Assembly: GCA_002794785.1 (NCBI GenBank)
Contig: NBBA01000006.1
Coordinates: forward strand, 1,116,001 to 1,180,000
Length of the DNA: 64,000 nucleotides
Direction: 5' to 3'
Source: Coniferiporia sulphurascens
Lineage: Eukaryota > Basidiomycota > Agaricomycetes > Hymenochaetales > Hymenochaetaceae
Below are positions 28,951 to 45,159 of this stretch, piece after piece; the first letter of the stretch is position 1; every line of letters starts with the position of its first letter. A program made the translations under genes and the position numbers. The notes under the pieces are model-generated. The model did no database searches, was not told the DNA's origin, and saw only the letters and a list, made by a program, of their open reading frames with translations.

Positions 28951-31926
28951 TCAAAGAATGCTGAACTCCCCATCGTCACCGTCGCCAGGCGTATCAGGAA
29001 CCTTCTTGCTACAACCCGCAGGAACTTCGTAGCCCTATTGAATTTCAATTATGATCAGCCCACGAGCTACAAGAGCGAAGATCATCTCAATTGAGTACTT
29101 ACGTTGGTGCGGATTCCTCCACCCCACGGCGTGCGGCCGTCAACACGCGCATCCTGGCCGAGGCCACGCTCGCTGAAGCCCTCCCAGAGCTCACAGAAGT
29201 TCTCGCCCCCGGTAAGCACTTGGTCCGCCTGAATGATCGCATCACGCGCGTCAAAGAACGACGGCATGCACTTCTGCAACTTCATGGCATTGAGGACAAG
29301 TCTACGCGGATCGGACGAGTTGTCAGTCGAAACTCCCTAAGCTACAAAAACACGTAATCGAGACTTACTGGACAATGAGAGAGTTGCCATGTTTCGGGAC
29401 GAGGGGATTCTGCTTGCCGAAGTCATTGTACGTTGCCGGGCGGTAGAAGTCGCCAGTCGGAATCGTACCGTCCTCCAGCGCAAGTGGTGGGAAGAGCGAG
29501 TCGGAGTATCCGTGCTTGGCAATAAGCTTATTTCCAACGACCCAAAGGATCTCTGCCCAGACCTCGCCGATCGCGTGCACGCCCCAATAACCAGGCTTGT
29601 CAAGTGTCTTGTATGTCGATGGGTTGATGGTCTCGTTCTGCAGAGAGAATGAACAAACATGTCAATGCCGCAGATTGACGATATCCTTACCAGAGAATAG
29701 ACATAGTTGCGGATACCCGTTGGTCGGTTGGCAGCCCAAGAGCCCATCGCGTAGTCCGAGTAGGTGCTCGTGCTCCTGATGACAGTAGCCAAGAAGTCTG
29801 ATGAACGAGAATCAGCAAAAACATCGGCACAATGGTCAAAAAGATGGACATACCACCCCAGCCTTCACCCATTCCTCCACTCTCACCCCAACCCAAGCAG
29901 CCTGAGTTCGCCGGGCCACCAGTAAGACGCGTACTTAAACCGTGACTCAGCTCGTGGATGACGATGCCAGCTTCAAGGTCACCATCGTGGTACGGCTGCG
30001 CGGTGTTCCAAATGTACATACGGCAACGTCCCTTCTGCCCATCAGGGGGTGTCATGAAGTTCGCATTGTTGTATCCGCTGCCGTCCTGTGCGTTGGCAAT
30101 CACGGCGTCGTCCTCACGACCACCACGTCCGAAGTTGTCCTGCTGGAAATTACCAGCTTTCTCATCAAAGCCGTATCTTAAAAACGAAAATAAAAATGAG
30201 CTTCCGAACAATCGTTTGAGGGCGATTAAGGTGGACTTACCGGTAGTAAAGATCGTGAACCAAGTTGACGGTGTAGAAAAGTTGCGTGATAGTAGTGTTA
30301 ATGTATTTCTTCGCCTCACCAAATGAATCGTCTTCCGAGAGTTGAGGATCATAAGTGTAGTTGAAGTTCAAACTTGCACCAGCGTCAGGGCGATAGTTGT
30401 CCTCCCAGTCGTTTCGGCCTTCCCAGTTCTCATGAGCAAAAACCTGTGATCACCCCAGGTCAATTTCTAGATTAAATTGAAGGTTTGAAAACGCACGTTG
30501 TTACCCCACGTCGTGGTGTAGTTATTGATCTTGCCTTTCTGGAGGCGCTGTCCCGCAGAGTTCGGGTCGTTCACCGCAGGGATCGCGTGCCAGCCAAGCG
30601 GACTAGCCAACTTGTCAATGCCTTCCTTCTCGATCGTACGGTTTCCGCATTCCGGGTCGTTCACACCCCAGCCAAAAACGTTGTATGTGGCGGAGTCTGC
30701 GCGCTCCTCGGGCTTCTTTGGCGTCGGCGCGAGATGTTCAGCATCATCAGAAGCGTCGGAAGCCCAGTCAACCACGGAAACAAGCTTGTGGGGGTGGGAA
30801 GCAGTGACGGCCGCTTCGTACCAGTTATCTTGCATCTCCACTTCGAGCTAAGAACGAATATTAGTATGTGCTTAGTTAATTCAAAAACGCCGCTAGTACC
30901 TTCCAAACGAGAGTAAGCTCCGTCCTATCGCCGTTCGGAACCTGAACGTATGCATGATGTGCCTTTACTGGGTTAACAGCATCGGGCACGCCAAAGACCG
31001 TCTCCACTATGCGCGAACTGCCTTCCGGGCTGAAGGTCGTCTCTATCGTCGAAGAGATTTGCCCCAAATAGTCATCGAAGTTCGAAAGGATATCTGCCGA
31101 AAGATCGACATTGGGGGTTGCAGCCATCATGAAGGTCAAAACTGCATCTCGTGCAGAGCCAAGGTCACCCTTTGCGCGCGAAGATTCCGTGCCACGTAGC
31201 TCGACCAATCCAGCACTTCCACAATTCGTCGAGTACAGATGTTCCAAACGCTGCGAGAGTCGGCTCATCGTGTTGACCTTACCCATGCGGACTTGGCCAT
31301 TAGCGCTTCCCGCTGATCGAAGGTCCTCCTGGAGAACAGTCTGCATGGTCTGGCTCAGGTCGAAACAGTGAGCCTCCCATGGAGTGGAGAGACCCTGGTC
31401 AATGGCAGGGCTCGCGAAGCGCTCAGGAACAGGTCCACGGTAAAACTGATCATGTAAAAAGGGTTATTAAGCATAACTTACGATAAAAACGGACGTAGTA
31501 ACAGCTTACCGAGTCACCGTACGACAGAATGGCGCCGTCCTTGACATTCACGTTGATAAGACCGTCCGAGACCTCCAAGAAATTGATCAACTGGCGGAAG
31601 TAAACGTGTGTGACGCCAGTGTTGTCATCCGTGTATGAGTCTTCTCGAATCTCATACGAGCTTAACTCGCTAAGCTGGTCGTTCTTCCTGAGAAGCTGCT
31701 CCACGAAGTCCGACGCCAATCTGAAAGGCTCGCGTGTGATGGCCTTCGTGCTGAATTCCTGCGCAATCAACTCGGGAGACGTGTTGAAAACGGCATGCGG
31801 GATGTCCGGACCGAAGCCGAGCGACTTGCGCATGCGACCGCCAGCGGGCGCCTGAGTCGGGGGCACCCTGGCAAGCGCACCCGTCACAGCGAGGAAGACG
31901 AGCGATGCGCTGAGAGGTATGCGCAT
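28951..31926 (-). CDS. Fungalysin, secreted M36 zinc metallopeptidase
   Basis: Nine exons: 31926-31510, 31445-30900, 30847-30497, 30443-30241, 30176-29854, 29797-29691, 29637-29369, 29301-29103, 29034-28951; 2,499 nt, 832 aa. A signal peptide ([19 protein letters not shown]) precedes a long FTP-type propeptide. The catalytic domain has the HExxH motif ([17 protein letters not shown]) and the downstream Glu motif [13 protein letters not shown]. The latter is only restored by splicing at 29854/29797. C-terminal blocks [24 protein letters not shown] and NFCELWEGF are typical. It degrades extracellular protein. Ascomycete fungalysins are near 630 aa; the extra length is mostly in the propeptide half and a short acidic tail ([14 protein letters not shown]). 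Confidence 0.93.
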
Positions 31927-35662
<3,736 letters not shown>

Positions 35663-36219
35663 GGTTTTGTCGACTGCAGGATCCAAGCTCTAGGACGACG
35701 CACGTCGGATCGTACCCGTTGCCACTTTATACAACTTTCCGACAGGAAACTCGCAAGAAGGTTACTCCAAGGGCCGAAACCATTCATCGCGTCGTAGGGG
35801 CCACTCGGGGGCTTACGCCGTGCGCGCCATTTTGAGGGCTTCTACACGACGCCCAATACAGATTCAACGAGAATCTTCGCCTATGATCCATAGCTCTCGA
35901 GTCTCGAGGTCCGGCATGTGCATCGCAGTCCTTATAGGAAATGTCAGAGGGCCCACATGGACAGCCTGACGATATGACGGAGTCAATTGGATTCATGTCA
36001 CCTGCTTAACACGCAAGTAGGCCAGGCGGTATCCATGCGCATTTCCACGTACCCGTTCCTTGGGTCATGAGCCAAGCAATCCGTGTGTACCAGGTAAATC
36101 ATATCCTTACTTCCACCTGCCGTTGTGATTAAGGCGCACTTGAGTTGATGTATAACAGATTTTGTAAAAGTAGCTGTAAAAGCCAACACATCGGACCCAA
36201 ATAGTACGGAGAACGCGTG
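35663..36219. other. Intergenic stretch, xylanase promoter
   Basis: Upstream region of the xylanase gene up to the edge of the duplicated segment. No gene seen. Confidence 0.35.
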
Positions 36220-36775
36220 AACAGAGCACCGTGCATGAGTCTTTGCCGACAGGACCCTAAGTCAAAAAACGAGCGAGCACGGACTGGACCTTGGCACGAT
36301 ATAAAAAGGACGTCAGGGACTTCTGCAACTAAGTATGAGAGCACAGCAGACGATCAAAGCAACAAGTCAGGCAGACGAGCTCCCCGAGTCCACAGACCAA
36401 TCCCGGACACCACAATCGACGTACAACAGTCGATTCTGTCCTCCGGACTGGGCAGCTCTAGTCTTGAACGTTCAGAAGTGGTGCATGCTTGCGGATATTC
36501 CCAAGGCCGCGATCACTTCGGCTCCCACTTGCAAGTCATACGAATCCAAGGCCGCCAGCAAGGGGTGGACAAAATCTATGTATATGTATACATTTTCCCT
36601 GAAAAAAGCAAAACATCGCGGGGTTGATTTCCTCGGGGCACTCGACAGTACAAAAGAAAATTGGAACGAACGACGGACGATCGGCGACAAACCTAGGTGG
36701 CAGGCCGAGTGATATCGACGAAGAATTTGTCGAGGAAGCAAGCGAACGTATAACTGTACAACAGTGCACGCTTCT

Positions 36776-37519
36776 TCAATCGGTGTTCTCTACGAGTTTA
36801 CCAACGACGAGGCACTCGTTGTGCGAGTGCTCGATGCAGCCCAGAAAAAAAGAAGCACGTAGAACGACAGGATCCGCAGCGTTCGGCACCTGTCGGTCGA
36901 AGGGTCACTCACCATTTATGTTTTCGCTGCGCAGCAGAGTCAATGTGAAAATATATTGACCAGAAAGAGTAAAGTACGACGTACATCTCTGCTGGGGTCG
37001 AGTCCTCGGACTTGTCGAGGGACTGGTCGATGGGAATGAACATGTCTGTTTTTTAATACGACGCATGGGCCATAAGAACGTTCAGCACCAGCGACATCAT
37101 CAACACGTCAAGTGCAGCTCGCCGGGCTCGAACGACTGCTTCACCATACCGCGTGGAGGATCCCTACCCGCAAAGTTTCCATACGGACCATCTGGACATT
37201 ACAAATATCAAAACCATGAATCCACGCCTAACTCAAAATCGCTTCTGTCTCCCTTGACCTTCTTGTTAAACACCGTTTCCTTAATCGCAAACCAAATCCT
37301 TGGATCCTTCTTCTCGTCGAACCTCTCGAGCATCTTAAGGGTGCAGGTGCGAAACAGCACCATCGGTGGGTGCATCCACGAGTAGCCGTGCTTGAACTCT
37401 TCAGGCGGCGAGCCAAGAGGGCCGGGGGCGGACGTGCTCGGAAATACGACACACTGCACACAGTAAGCGATCGCCGAGTTGCAGTACAGTGTTGACCGGG
37501 GCATCGAGGTTGTCAGCCA
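36776..37519 (-). pseudogene. Pseudogene of DAP1 (cytochrome b5-like heme/steroid-binding protein)
   Basis: It is collinear with the intact gene at 44233-45014. The start codon and first residues (MADNLDAPVNTVL) survive, but an indel within about 15 codons shifts the frame. Later residues such as PPEEFKHGYSWM, VLFRT and ERFDEKKDPRIW are readable only in the next frame. The end of exon 1, which in the intact gene encodes the conserved Gly/Tyr segment of the b5-like fold, is deleted and replaced by unrelated sequence. Downstream exons are recognisable but carry substitutions. Confidence 0.8.
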
Positions 37520-37761
37520 TGTTGTGCGGTGACTCCGGAGAGAGGAGAGGAGCAGGGATACGCCGATCGTCACTCACGAGTCAGCAAATGTATTCGAGGT
37601 CGGCGCTGATGGCCGCGGCAGTCCGCAGCCGTCTATTCGGCCCAATTGCCTATTCATTTCGCCTGATAATTTTAGGAAAGCACTATTTACCCAGCGAATC
37701 ATTCCTCTCGGCTCTCCTGCCCCTCAGCACTACACCTTTCACCGTTTACACTCTTGCGGCG

Positions 37762-38290
37762 ATGAAGATCAGAAACAGGCAAGCCAAGTCCTCCGCAGTA
37801 TGTCGTTTGTCTCCGCACCACTTCGCGGGTCCGTTTCCCGTTCGCAGCGCACCGGCCACGCAAAAGTAACCTATATGTGCCGTAGTATGCGCAATATGCA
37901 GTGGCGGGGGTTCAGCAACTTCAGTCACTTCTTCACAAACACAAATACATGCCTAACTCCATCTCCTCCTCCCCTTCTCAGGCACGCACTGAGAAGATCA
38001 TTCAGAAAGACGAGGAGGTCGGGAAAATCGCACAAACAACGTCCGTCGGCATACTGTATGTGCGCCCCGAGCCCCATCCCATCTACCGATCCGTACTCGC
38101 AACGCAATATTAATGTCTTGTCCACCGCCCTGACTTGATTTTACGTTTGCGCCCACATTTACGCCGCCGCTGCACCTGGTATGACCGCCGAACAGCAAAG
38201 GTACGCGAGAGTCGGGATGTTCCCCTCTCCATGATCGTCGACGAGGCTGCCAGAGTGATTCTTTAACGCGATTCAAGACGCAAGGAGCCC
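37762..38290 (+). pseudogene. 5' fragment of an NC2-alpha (histone-fold) pseudogene
   Basis: First exon MKIRNRQAKS corresponds to MKNRNKQTKF of the intact gene at 52953. The histone-fold exon (QKDEEVGKIAQ) is kept. In the next exon an insertion before the SMIVDEAA-equivalent shifts the frame and a stop follows. Similarity fades near 38,290, so helix 3 and the tail are missing. Confidence 0.75.
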
Positions 38291-38849
38291 GATATCCCCG
38301 CTTTGCGCGAAAACAATCGGCCTCCGCTTTCCAGACCTGCCCGTAGGAATAACGTGCTCAGACTCGGAAACGATTCGCTACACGGAATACGTGATCACGA
38401 GTAGCAGGACGGTGTTGATCGGGGTGGCGAGGTCGAGCATGTTCCAATGCAGGAGAAGAAAAGGGAAGGGGGACAACAAGCAGTCTCGGTAAGATATACA
38501 GTCGAACTCGATTCCAGACGTAGGCCGGAGCGCGTCTTTAGGCGAGCGGTAGTAGATTGGTCGATTCAGCTAGTCATTTGGGAGCCCCAGAAGGACTTGA
38601 GTGGCGCTTAGACAGCGGTCCCGGACTAAGTATGCCAATCCGTGTCTTTGCTCCACACATGGATGAGTCGAACCGTCGATCGCAGATCAAACAAGTTACG
38701 TAATATCAGGCCTGGCCTAACACGGCAGGACTTCCTTTGATGCATTCTCAGCCAACCATCGATAGCGACTCCTGCACGCAGCTCTCTCTTAACTATCATC
38801 GTCTAACACACAAGCCACAAGCAATCTCAGTCAATTTTACGATTTAAAC
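38291..38849. other. Junction and promoter region before the NWD gene
   Basis: Between the broken end of the duplicated segment and the ATG of the STAND gene. No gene seen; presumed promoter of the latter. Confidence 0.35.
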
Positions 38850-41800
38850 ATGTCTCAGCAACCAGACATCGGCCTTCAAGATTTCAGTCAACAGTGAGTA
38901 GACGGCTCGCGACGTTATATTCGGAATATATACTCAAATCACCTCGTGCGCAGGTTTCTGCGCGTCAAAGGTAACGTGCGATCCCTCAACGTCGATGATA
39001 ATACTGAGATATATTGCGACCAAAAGCAATCGATATCACTTTTAACGGCCGTCGTCCACGATATCCGCTTTCCGTCAAGATTCAAGTTGGCAAGGACTCG
39101 CCGATAAAGTCTCCCCGGTTCGGTAAAGACGAAACTATTCACTGGGAATTTGAGAATTATTTGTGAGTGTTATAATCATTGATCAAGGCTGCTTCAAGTG
39201 CTTAGTCTTTCAAGTCATCCACCGGTATCTGTGGATCTTACAGTCTCGGTCGAAGAAATGCATAAGTTCAATCGTAAAAAGACATATGCAATCTTTAAGA
39301 TCGTCTCCGAGGACGTCACAGGAAAAGACGAGGTTTCTATTCAGGGTACGTCACTCTTAGGCTGGCTAGAGGGCGCTCGCCTATGTTCTTGTTTGTTCTA
39401 GACGATAAGAAACGGGCTTCAGTAAAATTGACCTGCGTAAAGGCGTTATCGGTGAGCACATTGACCTATGAAATGATGCCGACAGATTACATTGACTTAT
39501 CTAAAGATTGTGGAGCTTACTAAGCTCTTTATCGAAGAGGCGCAGGCTCAGGTCAGCAACAAGAAAGTTCTCCTGGATTGCCTTGGCAAATTCAGCGGTT
39601 TTGTTGACGGGTGCATGAAACTTGCTGATGCTGTGTCCGAAGTAAGTTTGCACCCCTATTCTTTTGATGCTTATCTAACTATCTAATTGCTGCAGATTGA
39701 TCCACGTGCTAAAACCGCAGTTTCAGTTTTCAATTTTTTCTACGAGGTGATGTAAATGGCAATTCACCGGATTGCGTATTCTAACGGACATTATAGTTCT
39801 GTAAATCACAGCAAGAGTGCCATGATGCAGCTGTTGAGCTTATGCAGGACTTGGTCTCCTTATTTCCATTTACAAAGGATGTTTCACTCGAGAATGCCTT
39901 GACCAAGAAGGTGGTTTGTGACATTCTTGATCTTTTTTGTACGATTTCGGAGTCGATTATCAAGTATTCGAACAAAGGTTTTCTGGGTAATACAAACCGT
40001 TTATTACCACAGGGGTTTGGTTACTGAAAGTCTCTTACAGGGGACCTGCTTTCGTCCCACCGGGATGAGATAGACTCGTTGAAGGTCAAATTTACGAGGC
40101 TGAAGGAAATGTATGCTTGGTGCATCGCGGTGGAGAGTTGGAAGTCAACCATTGAAATAGGTATTTTTCTGGGCACGTTGTATCTTCAATTGATTAACCC
40201 CTCTTTTCAGAGGGTCAGGTCGGGGATGCCACGCTTCGAGGACTGCACCCAGCGAGTCAGGCCTATTACGATATAGACAAGCGGTGTCTGGAAGGGACGA
40301 GGGTGGCTGTACTTAAGCAAGTCGGGGAGTGGGTTCGATCTGAATCGAAATTATTTTGGTTGCATGGTGTGGCGGGATCGGGAAAGAGCACGATTGCGAA
40401 CTCCGTCGCCTACATGTTTGAGCAGGAGATGAGTCTCTCTGGGTGCTTCTTCTGCAAGAGAGACGACCCAGAACGTCGTGAACCAAAGAATGTCTTCCCT
40501 ACTCTGGCATACCATCTGTCTAAGTGGCATGAAGGCTACAGGGGGGCCGTCCTTTCGGTTGTGCGGGGAAAAGATGAGCCTAAGCTCACTCAGAGCCTCC
40601 GTTGGCAATTCGATCTGCTACTGAGACAGCCTTTGGAGTCGCTCGTCGATAAGCCACCAGGCTCCCTGGTCGTTGTGATTGATGCTCTCGATGAGTGTGG
40701 GGATACAGCGGACTCTAGATCTGTTCTGGCTGAGTTTCTCGTGCGGCTCTCTCTCGTCGTTCCTTGGCTCAAAGTTTTCGTGACTAGTAGGCCTCATCCA
40801 GAGTTTCATGAGGTGTTTGGACGAGACCTCATCAATTGTCAAACTTTCGATGTCAGCGCTCAGGTGGGCGATAGTCAGCTGCAGGAGGATATGTCAGAGT
40901 ACATAAGGCTCCGTGCAAAGACGATTAAGGTCACCCTTACGGATGAGCACGTTAAAGCACTCACTGAGAAAGCCTCTGGCCTCTTCATATGGACCAGCAC
41001 TGTCTTTAGCTTCCTTGGAAAGCAGCTTGATAAAGATGCAGCAATTGCTAAGATCCTCTCATCGACATCAGGGGATAATCAAGAGGCTTCCGAGTTAGAT
41101 CGAGTCTATATGACTGTCATCCGGGATATGCATGGTGGATCAGAAGGAAATGCTGAAATTATCAGAAATGTACTTGGTCTCGTTGCATGCACGGCCAAGA
41201 ACAGACCTCTTTCAGAGGACGCACTTGTACACTTTTTATCTACGGAAAAAAGGGGCTTCAGTTTAGTTGTTCTCAAAGGTGTCATTGATAGCTTGCAGGC
41301 TGTGTTGTACAGAGATGTACAAAAGGGTCAAGCCATTCGTGCCTGCCACTCATCTTTTCTTGACTTCATCAGTGACCATGAGCGTTCAAAGGAATACTGG
41401 GCTGAACCTGTTCCTTTAAACACAACGATGTCTGTCAGGTGTTTACAGATGATGCTTTCTGAATTGAAATTCAACATTTGTGGCTTAGAGTCATCATATA
41501 TCTCAAATGATGATGTACCGGATATTCAGGAAAGGATTTCTAGATGTATACCTCAGCAACTCCAGTATAGCTGTTTGTACTGGATGGACCATCATGTTGG
41601 GTCTGGTCTAAACATTGATCAACATTCAATGAAAGATTACATTGAGAAGCTTCTGTGTCAGCCAGGTGCCTTATACTGGCTAGAATGCCTAAGCCTCCTC
41701 AAGGAATTAAACTCAGCTATAGATATACTGGCAATTTGTTACAGATACTTTAAGGTATGTTCTTCTAATGACTCCAGGAACCACATTCTTATGATATCTC

Positions 41801-42048
41801 CATTCAGCCATCTAGTCAGATCTCTGATGCAGCAAATGAACTATTCAGGCTTGTTTCTGCTTATCACACAGCAATTTCCATGAGCACCCCACACCTCTAT
41901 GTTTCAGCACTGTCTTGGGTACCTACAGAGAGTTTCATGGCCAAGGCCCTCTACCCATCATTTTACAATCAGCCTATTATCAAATCAGGAAAGGAAAGGA
42001 ACTGGAGAAGCACTCTATGGATAGCCAATGTAGGGAGTGATGTTCATT

Positions 42049-42610
42049 GTGCATCCTATTCCCCTGATGGCAAGCACATTGTGACTGGGTCATGGGACAA
42101 CACCCTCAGGATCTGGGATGCACACACTGGGAATCCAGTGGGAGATTTACTCACAGGGCACTCACACTGCATCAGCAAAAAACCATTAACCTATATTTTG
42201 CTATTTTTTACTATTTTTTACTATTTTTCACTATATAGCACTATATAGTGAAAAATAGCAGAAAATAGCAAAAAATAGGTTAATGGTTTTTCCTGATGTG
42301 GGTCACCTCTGTTGCCTACTCTCCTGATGGTAGGCACATTGTGTCTGGGTCATGGGACAACACCCTCAGGATCTGGGATGCACACACTGGGAATCCAGTG
42401 GGAGATCCACTCATAGGCCACTCAGACTGTGTCAGCTCTGTTGCCTACTCTCCTGATGGTAGGCACATTGTGTCTGGGTCACATGACAACACCCTCAGGG
42501 TCTGGGATGCACACACTGGTCATGCTTTTGGAGATGCACTTGCAGGTCATGCAAACCAGCTTACCTCTGTTGCCCATTCTCCTGATGGTAGTCACATTGT
42601 TTCCTCCGAG
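42049..42610 (+). repeat. Near-identical WD40 repeat units of 129 nt
   Basis: The phrase cctgatgg recurs at about 42063, 42323, 42452 and 42581. Spacing is 129 nt (43 aa) between the last three, and 260 nt (129+131) across the insertion. Units share long identical nucleotide blocks (for example gacaacaccctcagg and tgggatgcacacactgg), far more conserved than the rest of the gene. This is the pattern expected when repeats are homogenised or shuffled by recombination. Confidence 0.85.
42170..42298. mobile_element. 129-bp palindromic (foldback/MITE-like) insertion in a WD40 repeat
   Basis: The two halves are nearly perfect reverse complements, from CATCAG..AAAAACCATTAACC at the left to GGTTAATGGTTTTT..CTGATG at the right, with an AT-rich core around CACTATATAG. 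The dinucleotide TG sits on both sides. Removing 131 bp (element plus one TG) restores both the 129-nt WD repeat period and the reading frame exactly, which defines the insertion and its 2-bp target-site duplication. No GT-AG borders fit it as an intron. No protein is encoded, so it must have been mobilised in trans, if mobile. Confidence 0.85.
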
Positions 42611-42943
42611 TCAAACTTTTTTACAACACGTATAACACAAACTGAAGAGACTATGCATGTATCACCCACCGAGCCGGTGTTATCTCCCAATGGTCCCTTG
42701 GCATATCTAGTGGACCACCAAAATAAGGTAAATAGTGATGGCTGGGTCAAAGATCCATCCGACAGGCTCTTGCTTTGGGTACCGTATGAGTATCATGAAG
42801 GCTTGTTCGCTCAGTACATAATGTGCATGCCGAAGGGCGGGTCTTCCGGAGGTCATCCTGTAGCACGAGTCGACTGGGGAAAACTGGCCAAATACAGCGG
42901 CCCTTCATGGGTCAATATTCTAAAAGATGCCTCCCAGTCTTAG

Positions 42944-43729
42944 GTACGATTTCGACCTTCCATGTCTTCACTGAATGCTGACGCGTATCCTATAGCTTAC
43001 AGTAGCCTCGGAGTGTATTTCGACAGTTTAATTCCCGATGCCATTTGTTGTTTCACATCTTTGTAGTACCGTCTCGTTCCCGAAGAATATCTTGACTTTT
43101 TTGTAAGCGTCTGGGTAGTTTATTTAGCCCTGCAATTGTACTCCTTATATTTAACATCGATTCCTTTTGGATAAAGAAGCTATAAGGTAAGTGGAAACAA
43201 TTAAGTTAGCGGATAACTACGTGGGAAGGACACAATACGAATAACACTTCCTTACATCGCCAACGCGTAAGCTGGTATGTTTTTTATTTGGTTCGAAATG
43301 TAGATAGGATGTCCAAGGGAATCGGCGAAAGATATCGCTGAAAAAGAGGAATACCATACGCTCCGAAGTTCTTTCAGAGACACGCCAAGATATTCCAAGA
43401 GTGATGTTAAAATTGCCCCACATCAGCGCCATAGGCCTACTATGTGTAGTGGCCCGAATCCCGAAAGCAGTTGTTAAATTTCGGCGCGAGGGAAAATAAG
43501 TTTATTTTTCAGCCATCAACTCGCCCTGCTGCATACGTGGACTTTGCCTGCGGCTTCCATCGGGTCCTACCACCGTTTCGAACTTGATTCCAGACCAGCA
43601 AAATCACGAATACCTCCATCCATTCGCCCTTCGTATCAGCCCCGGGCTCCTGGAGGGATTAGCTTCCTCTGAATTAGTCCTCGTACAGTCCCCGGGTCAG
43701 AAGAAACCCTCGGGCCCCGGGCTTGAGTC
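42944..43729. other. Intergenic stretch after the NWD gene
   Basis: 3' UTR of the STAND gene and flank of the second duplicated copy. No coding frame with motifs. Confidence 0.35.
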
Positions 43730-45159
43730 CCTACCACTAGGCCCCTTAGGTCAAGAACGGGCGAGCGCAGGACGGAGCCCAGTATAATATGAAAGGTTGA
43801 CGAAAAGCTTCCGCGGAGGCGACTGAGCAAGTACAAGAGCACGACAGCCAGCCACAGCAGAGAGCCAAGCAGACGAGTTAACCGGAACCACAAACCAAAG
43901 TCAGACGCGAAGGAACCTAATATTCTGTCTTGCGCGCAAATAATTGGCCCCCGTTTTCCGGACCGGACCTCCTTGGATTCCGACAGAGGCCGCGACCACC
44001 TCAGCTCTAACTTACACATCTTGCAACCCGAAACCCACGAACATGGGGAGAAGAAACTCTATGTATATATACACATATCCTTTGATAAAAGAAAATCACC
44101 ACGGGGTTCGGTTCCCCCCCGCGGTGCTCGACAGTACAACAGAAACGATTGGTGACAAACTCAGGTAGCCGGGCCGAGACAATATTATTGGCGAAAGAAT
44201 TCAGCGAGGGCAAGCGAACAGCGCACGCTGCCTCAATCGGTATTTTCCACGAGTTTCCCAGCGACGAGGTACTTGTGCGTAAAGTGCTCGATCCAGCCTA
44301 GAAAGAAAGAAAGGCGCGTAGAAAGTCAGACTTCGCCAAGCCCGGCACCAATCGGTAAAAGAGCAGCTCACCGTTCATGTTTTCGCTGCGGGGCGAAGTC
44401 AACAAATTAATACATTGATTAGGAACGAGTAGAGTACGACGTACATCTCTGCTGGGGTCAGGTCCTCTAGCTTGTCGAGGGGTTGGTCAATGGGGGTGAG
44501 CATATCTATCACACGTAAGAACATTCAGCACCCAGCGACCGCATCAACACACCAAGCGCAGGCTTACCAAGCTCAAACGACTGCTTCGCCATACCGCGCG
44601 ACGCATCCCTACCCGCAAAGTTCCCGTACGGACCATCTACACCACCATCAACCAACCAAAAAAAAACAGAGTCAACCACCAACCCCCACTGAACCTCCCA
44701 AAATTGCTTCCGTCTCCTCACTCACCAGGCCCATAGAACCCCCTCCCCGCCGAAACATCAAACACCGTCCCCTTGATCGCCAACAAAATCCTCGGATCCT
44801 TCTTCCCGTCGAACCGCTCCAGCGTCTTGGGCGTATACGTGCGGAACAGCACCGTCGGCGGGTGCGTGCGCGGCATCCACGAGTAGCCGCGCTTGAACTC
44901 CTCGGGCGGGGGGCCAGAGGGGACCGACGTGCTCGGGAACACGATGCGCTGCACGTAGTACGCGATCGCGAGCAGGAGGACGGTGTTGATCGGGGCACCG
45001 AGGTCGACGGCCATGTTGTGTTTTGTGTTCTGCACAGGGGACTTGAGAGAGTAGAGAGGGAAGGAGAGGACACGTTAGTAAAGGCAGTCGTCACTCGGCG
45101 GACGTATTCATCGCCGGCGCTGATGGCCGCGGCACCCGCAGGGGCCGCAGCCCCACCTA
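43730..45159. repeat. Segmental duplication, intact copy of the DAP1 side
   Basis: Counterpart of about 36220-37650. It contains the intact DAP1 gene and its downstream flank. Its other half (NC2-alpha side) is displaced to 52786 onwards by the transposon stack. Confidence 0.75.
44233..45014 (-). CDS. DAP1: DAP1/MAPR family cytochrome b5-like heme-binding protein
   Basis: Five exons: 45014-44726, 44636-44568, 44505-44445, 44385-44372 (14 nt), 44297-44233; 498 nt, 165 aa. An N-terminal hydrophobic segment (INTVLLLAIAYYVQRIVF) probably anchors it in the ER membrane. The b5-like MAPR domain follows: FRTYTPKTLERFDGKKDPRI, then AIKGTVFDVSAGRGFYGPDG, PYGNFAGRDASRGMAKQSFE, and PIDQPLDKLEDLTPAE. The ending GWIEHFTHKYLVAGKL is typical. 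Family members (yeast Dap1, human PGRMC1) bind heme through a conserved Tyr and support cytochrome P450 enzymes of sterol synthesis. Its upstream region is interrupted by transposons 145 bp from the ATG, which may have cut promoter elements shared with NC2-alpha. Confidence 0.92.

Larger units (their letters stand above)
36220..38290. repeat. Segmental duplication, decayed copy of the DAP1/NC2-alpha locus
   Basis: This stretch aligns in order with about 43730-45159 and then 52786-53520. It carries the sequence downstream of DAP1, the DAP1 gene, the intergenic promoter and the start of the NC2-alpha gene, all diverged and rearranged by small indels. Blocks visible by eye include ctctgctggggtc near DAP1 exon 3, aacagcacc(a/g)tcgg(t/c)gggtgc in exon 1, ctgatggccgcggca upstream, and cagaaagacga(g/a)ga in the histone-fold exon. 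It lacks the transposons present in the other copy. Confidence 0.8.
38850..42943 (+). pseudogene. NWD-type STAND protein (C2-like - NACHT - WD40), reading frame broken by a palindromic insertion
   Basis: Eleven exons: 38850-38893, 38954-38970, 39027-39162, 39206-39345, 39402-39451, 39486-39641, 39696-39746, 39797-39986, 40041-40160, 40211-41754, 41820-42943. Without the insertion the product is 1,146 aa. The N-terminus (about 15-130) resembles a C2 domain, then a helical linker. The NACHT domain carries P-loop HGVAGSGKST (near residue 353) and Walker B LVVVIDALDE (near 454). WD40 repeats of 43 aa follow, then a C-terminal cap (GWVKDPSDRLLLWVP). In Agaricomycetes such NLR-like proteins are thought to act in non-self recognition. 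The 129-bp element at 42170 introduces stop codons inside the first WD repeat. A truncated C2-NACHT protein lacking the propeller could still be made. Confidence 0.85.

Noticed and set aside
36217..36712. Two overlapping ORFs over 120 codons downstream of the DAP1 pseudogene
   Set aside because: The homologous sequence downstream of the intact DAP1 gene has no matching frame, so they are chance ORFs in non-coding DNA.
42170..42298. Palindrome read as an intron of the NWD gene
   Set aside because: There are no GT-AG borders at positions that keep the frame, and the 131-bp excess matches element plus TG duplication.
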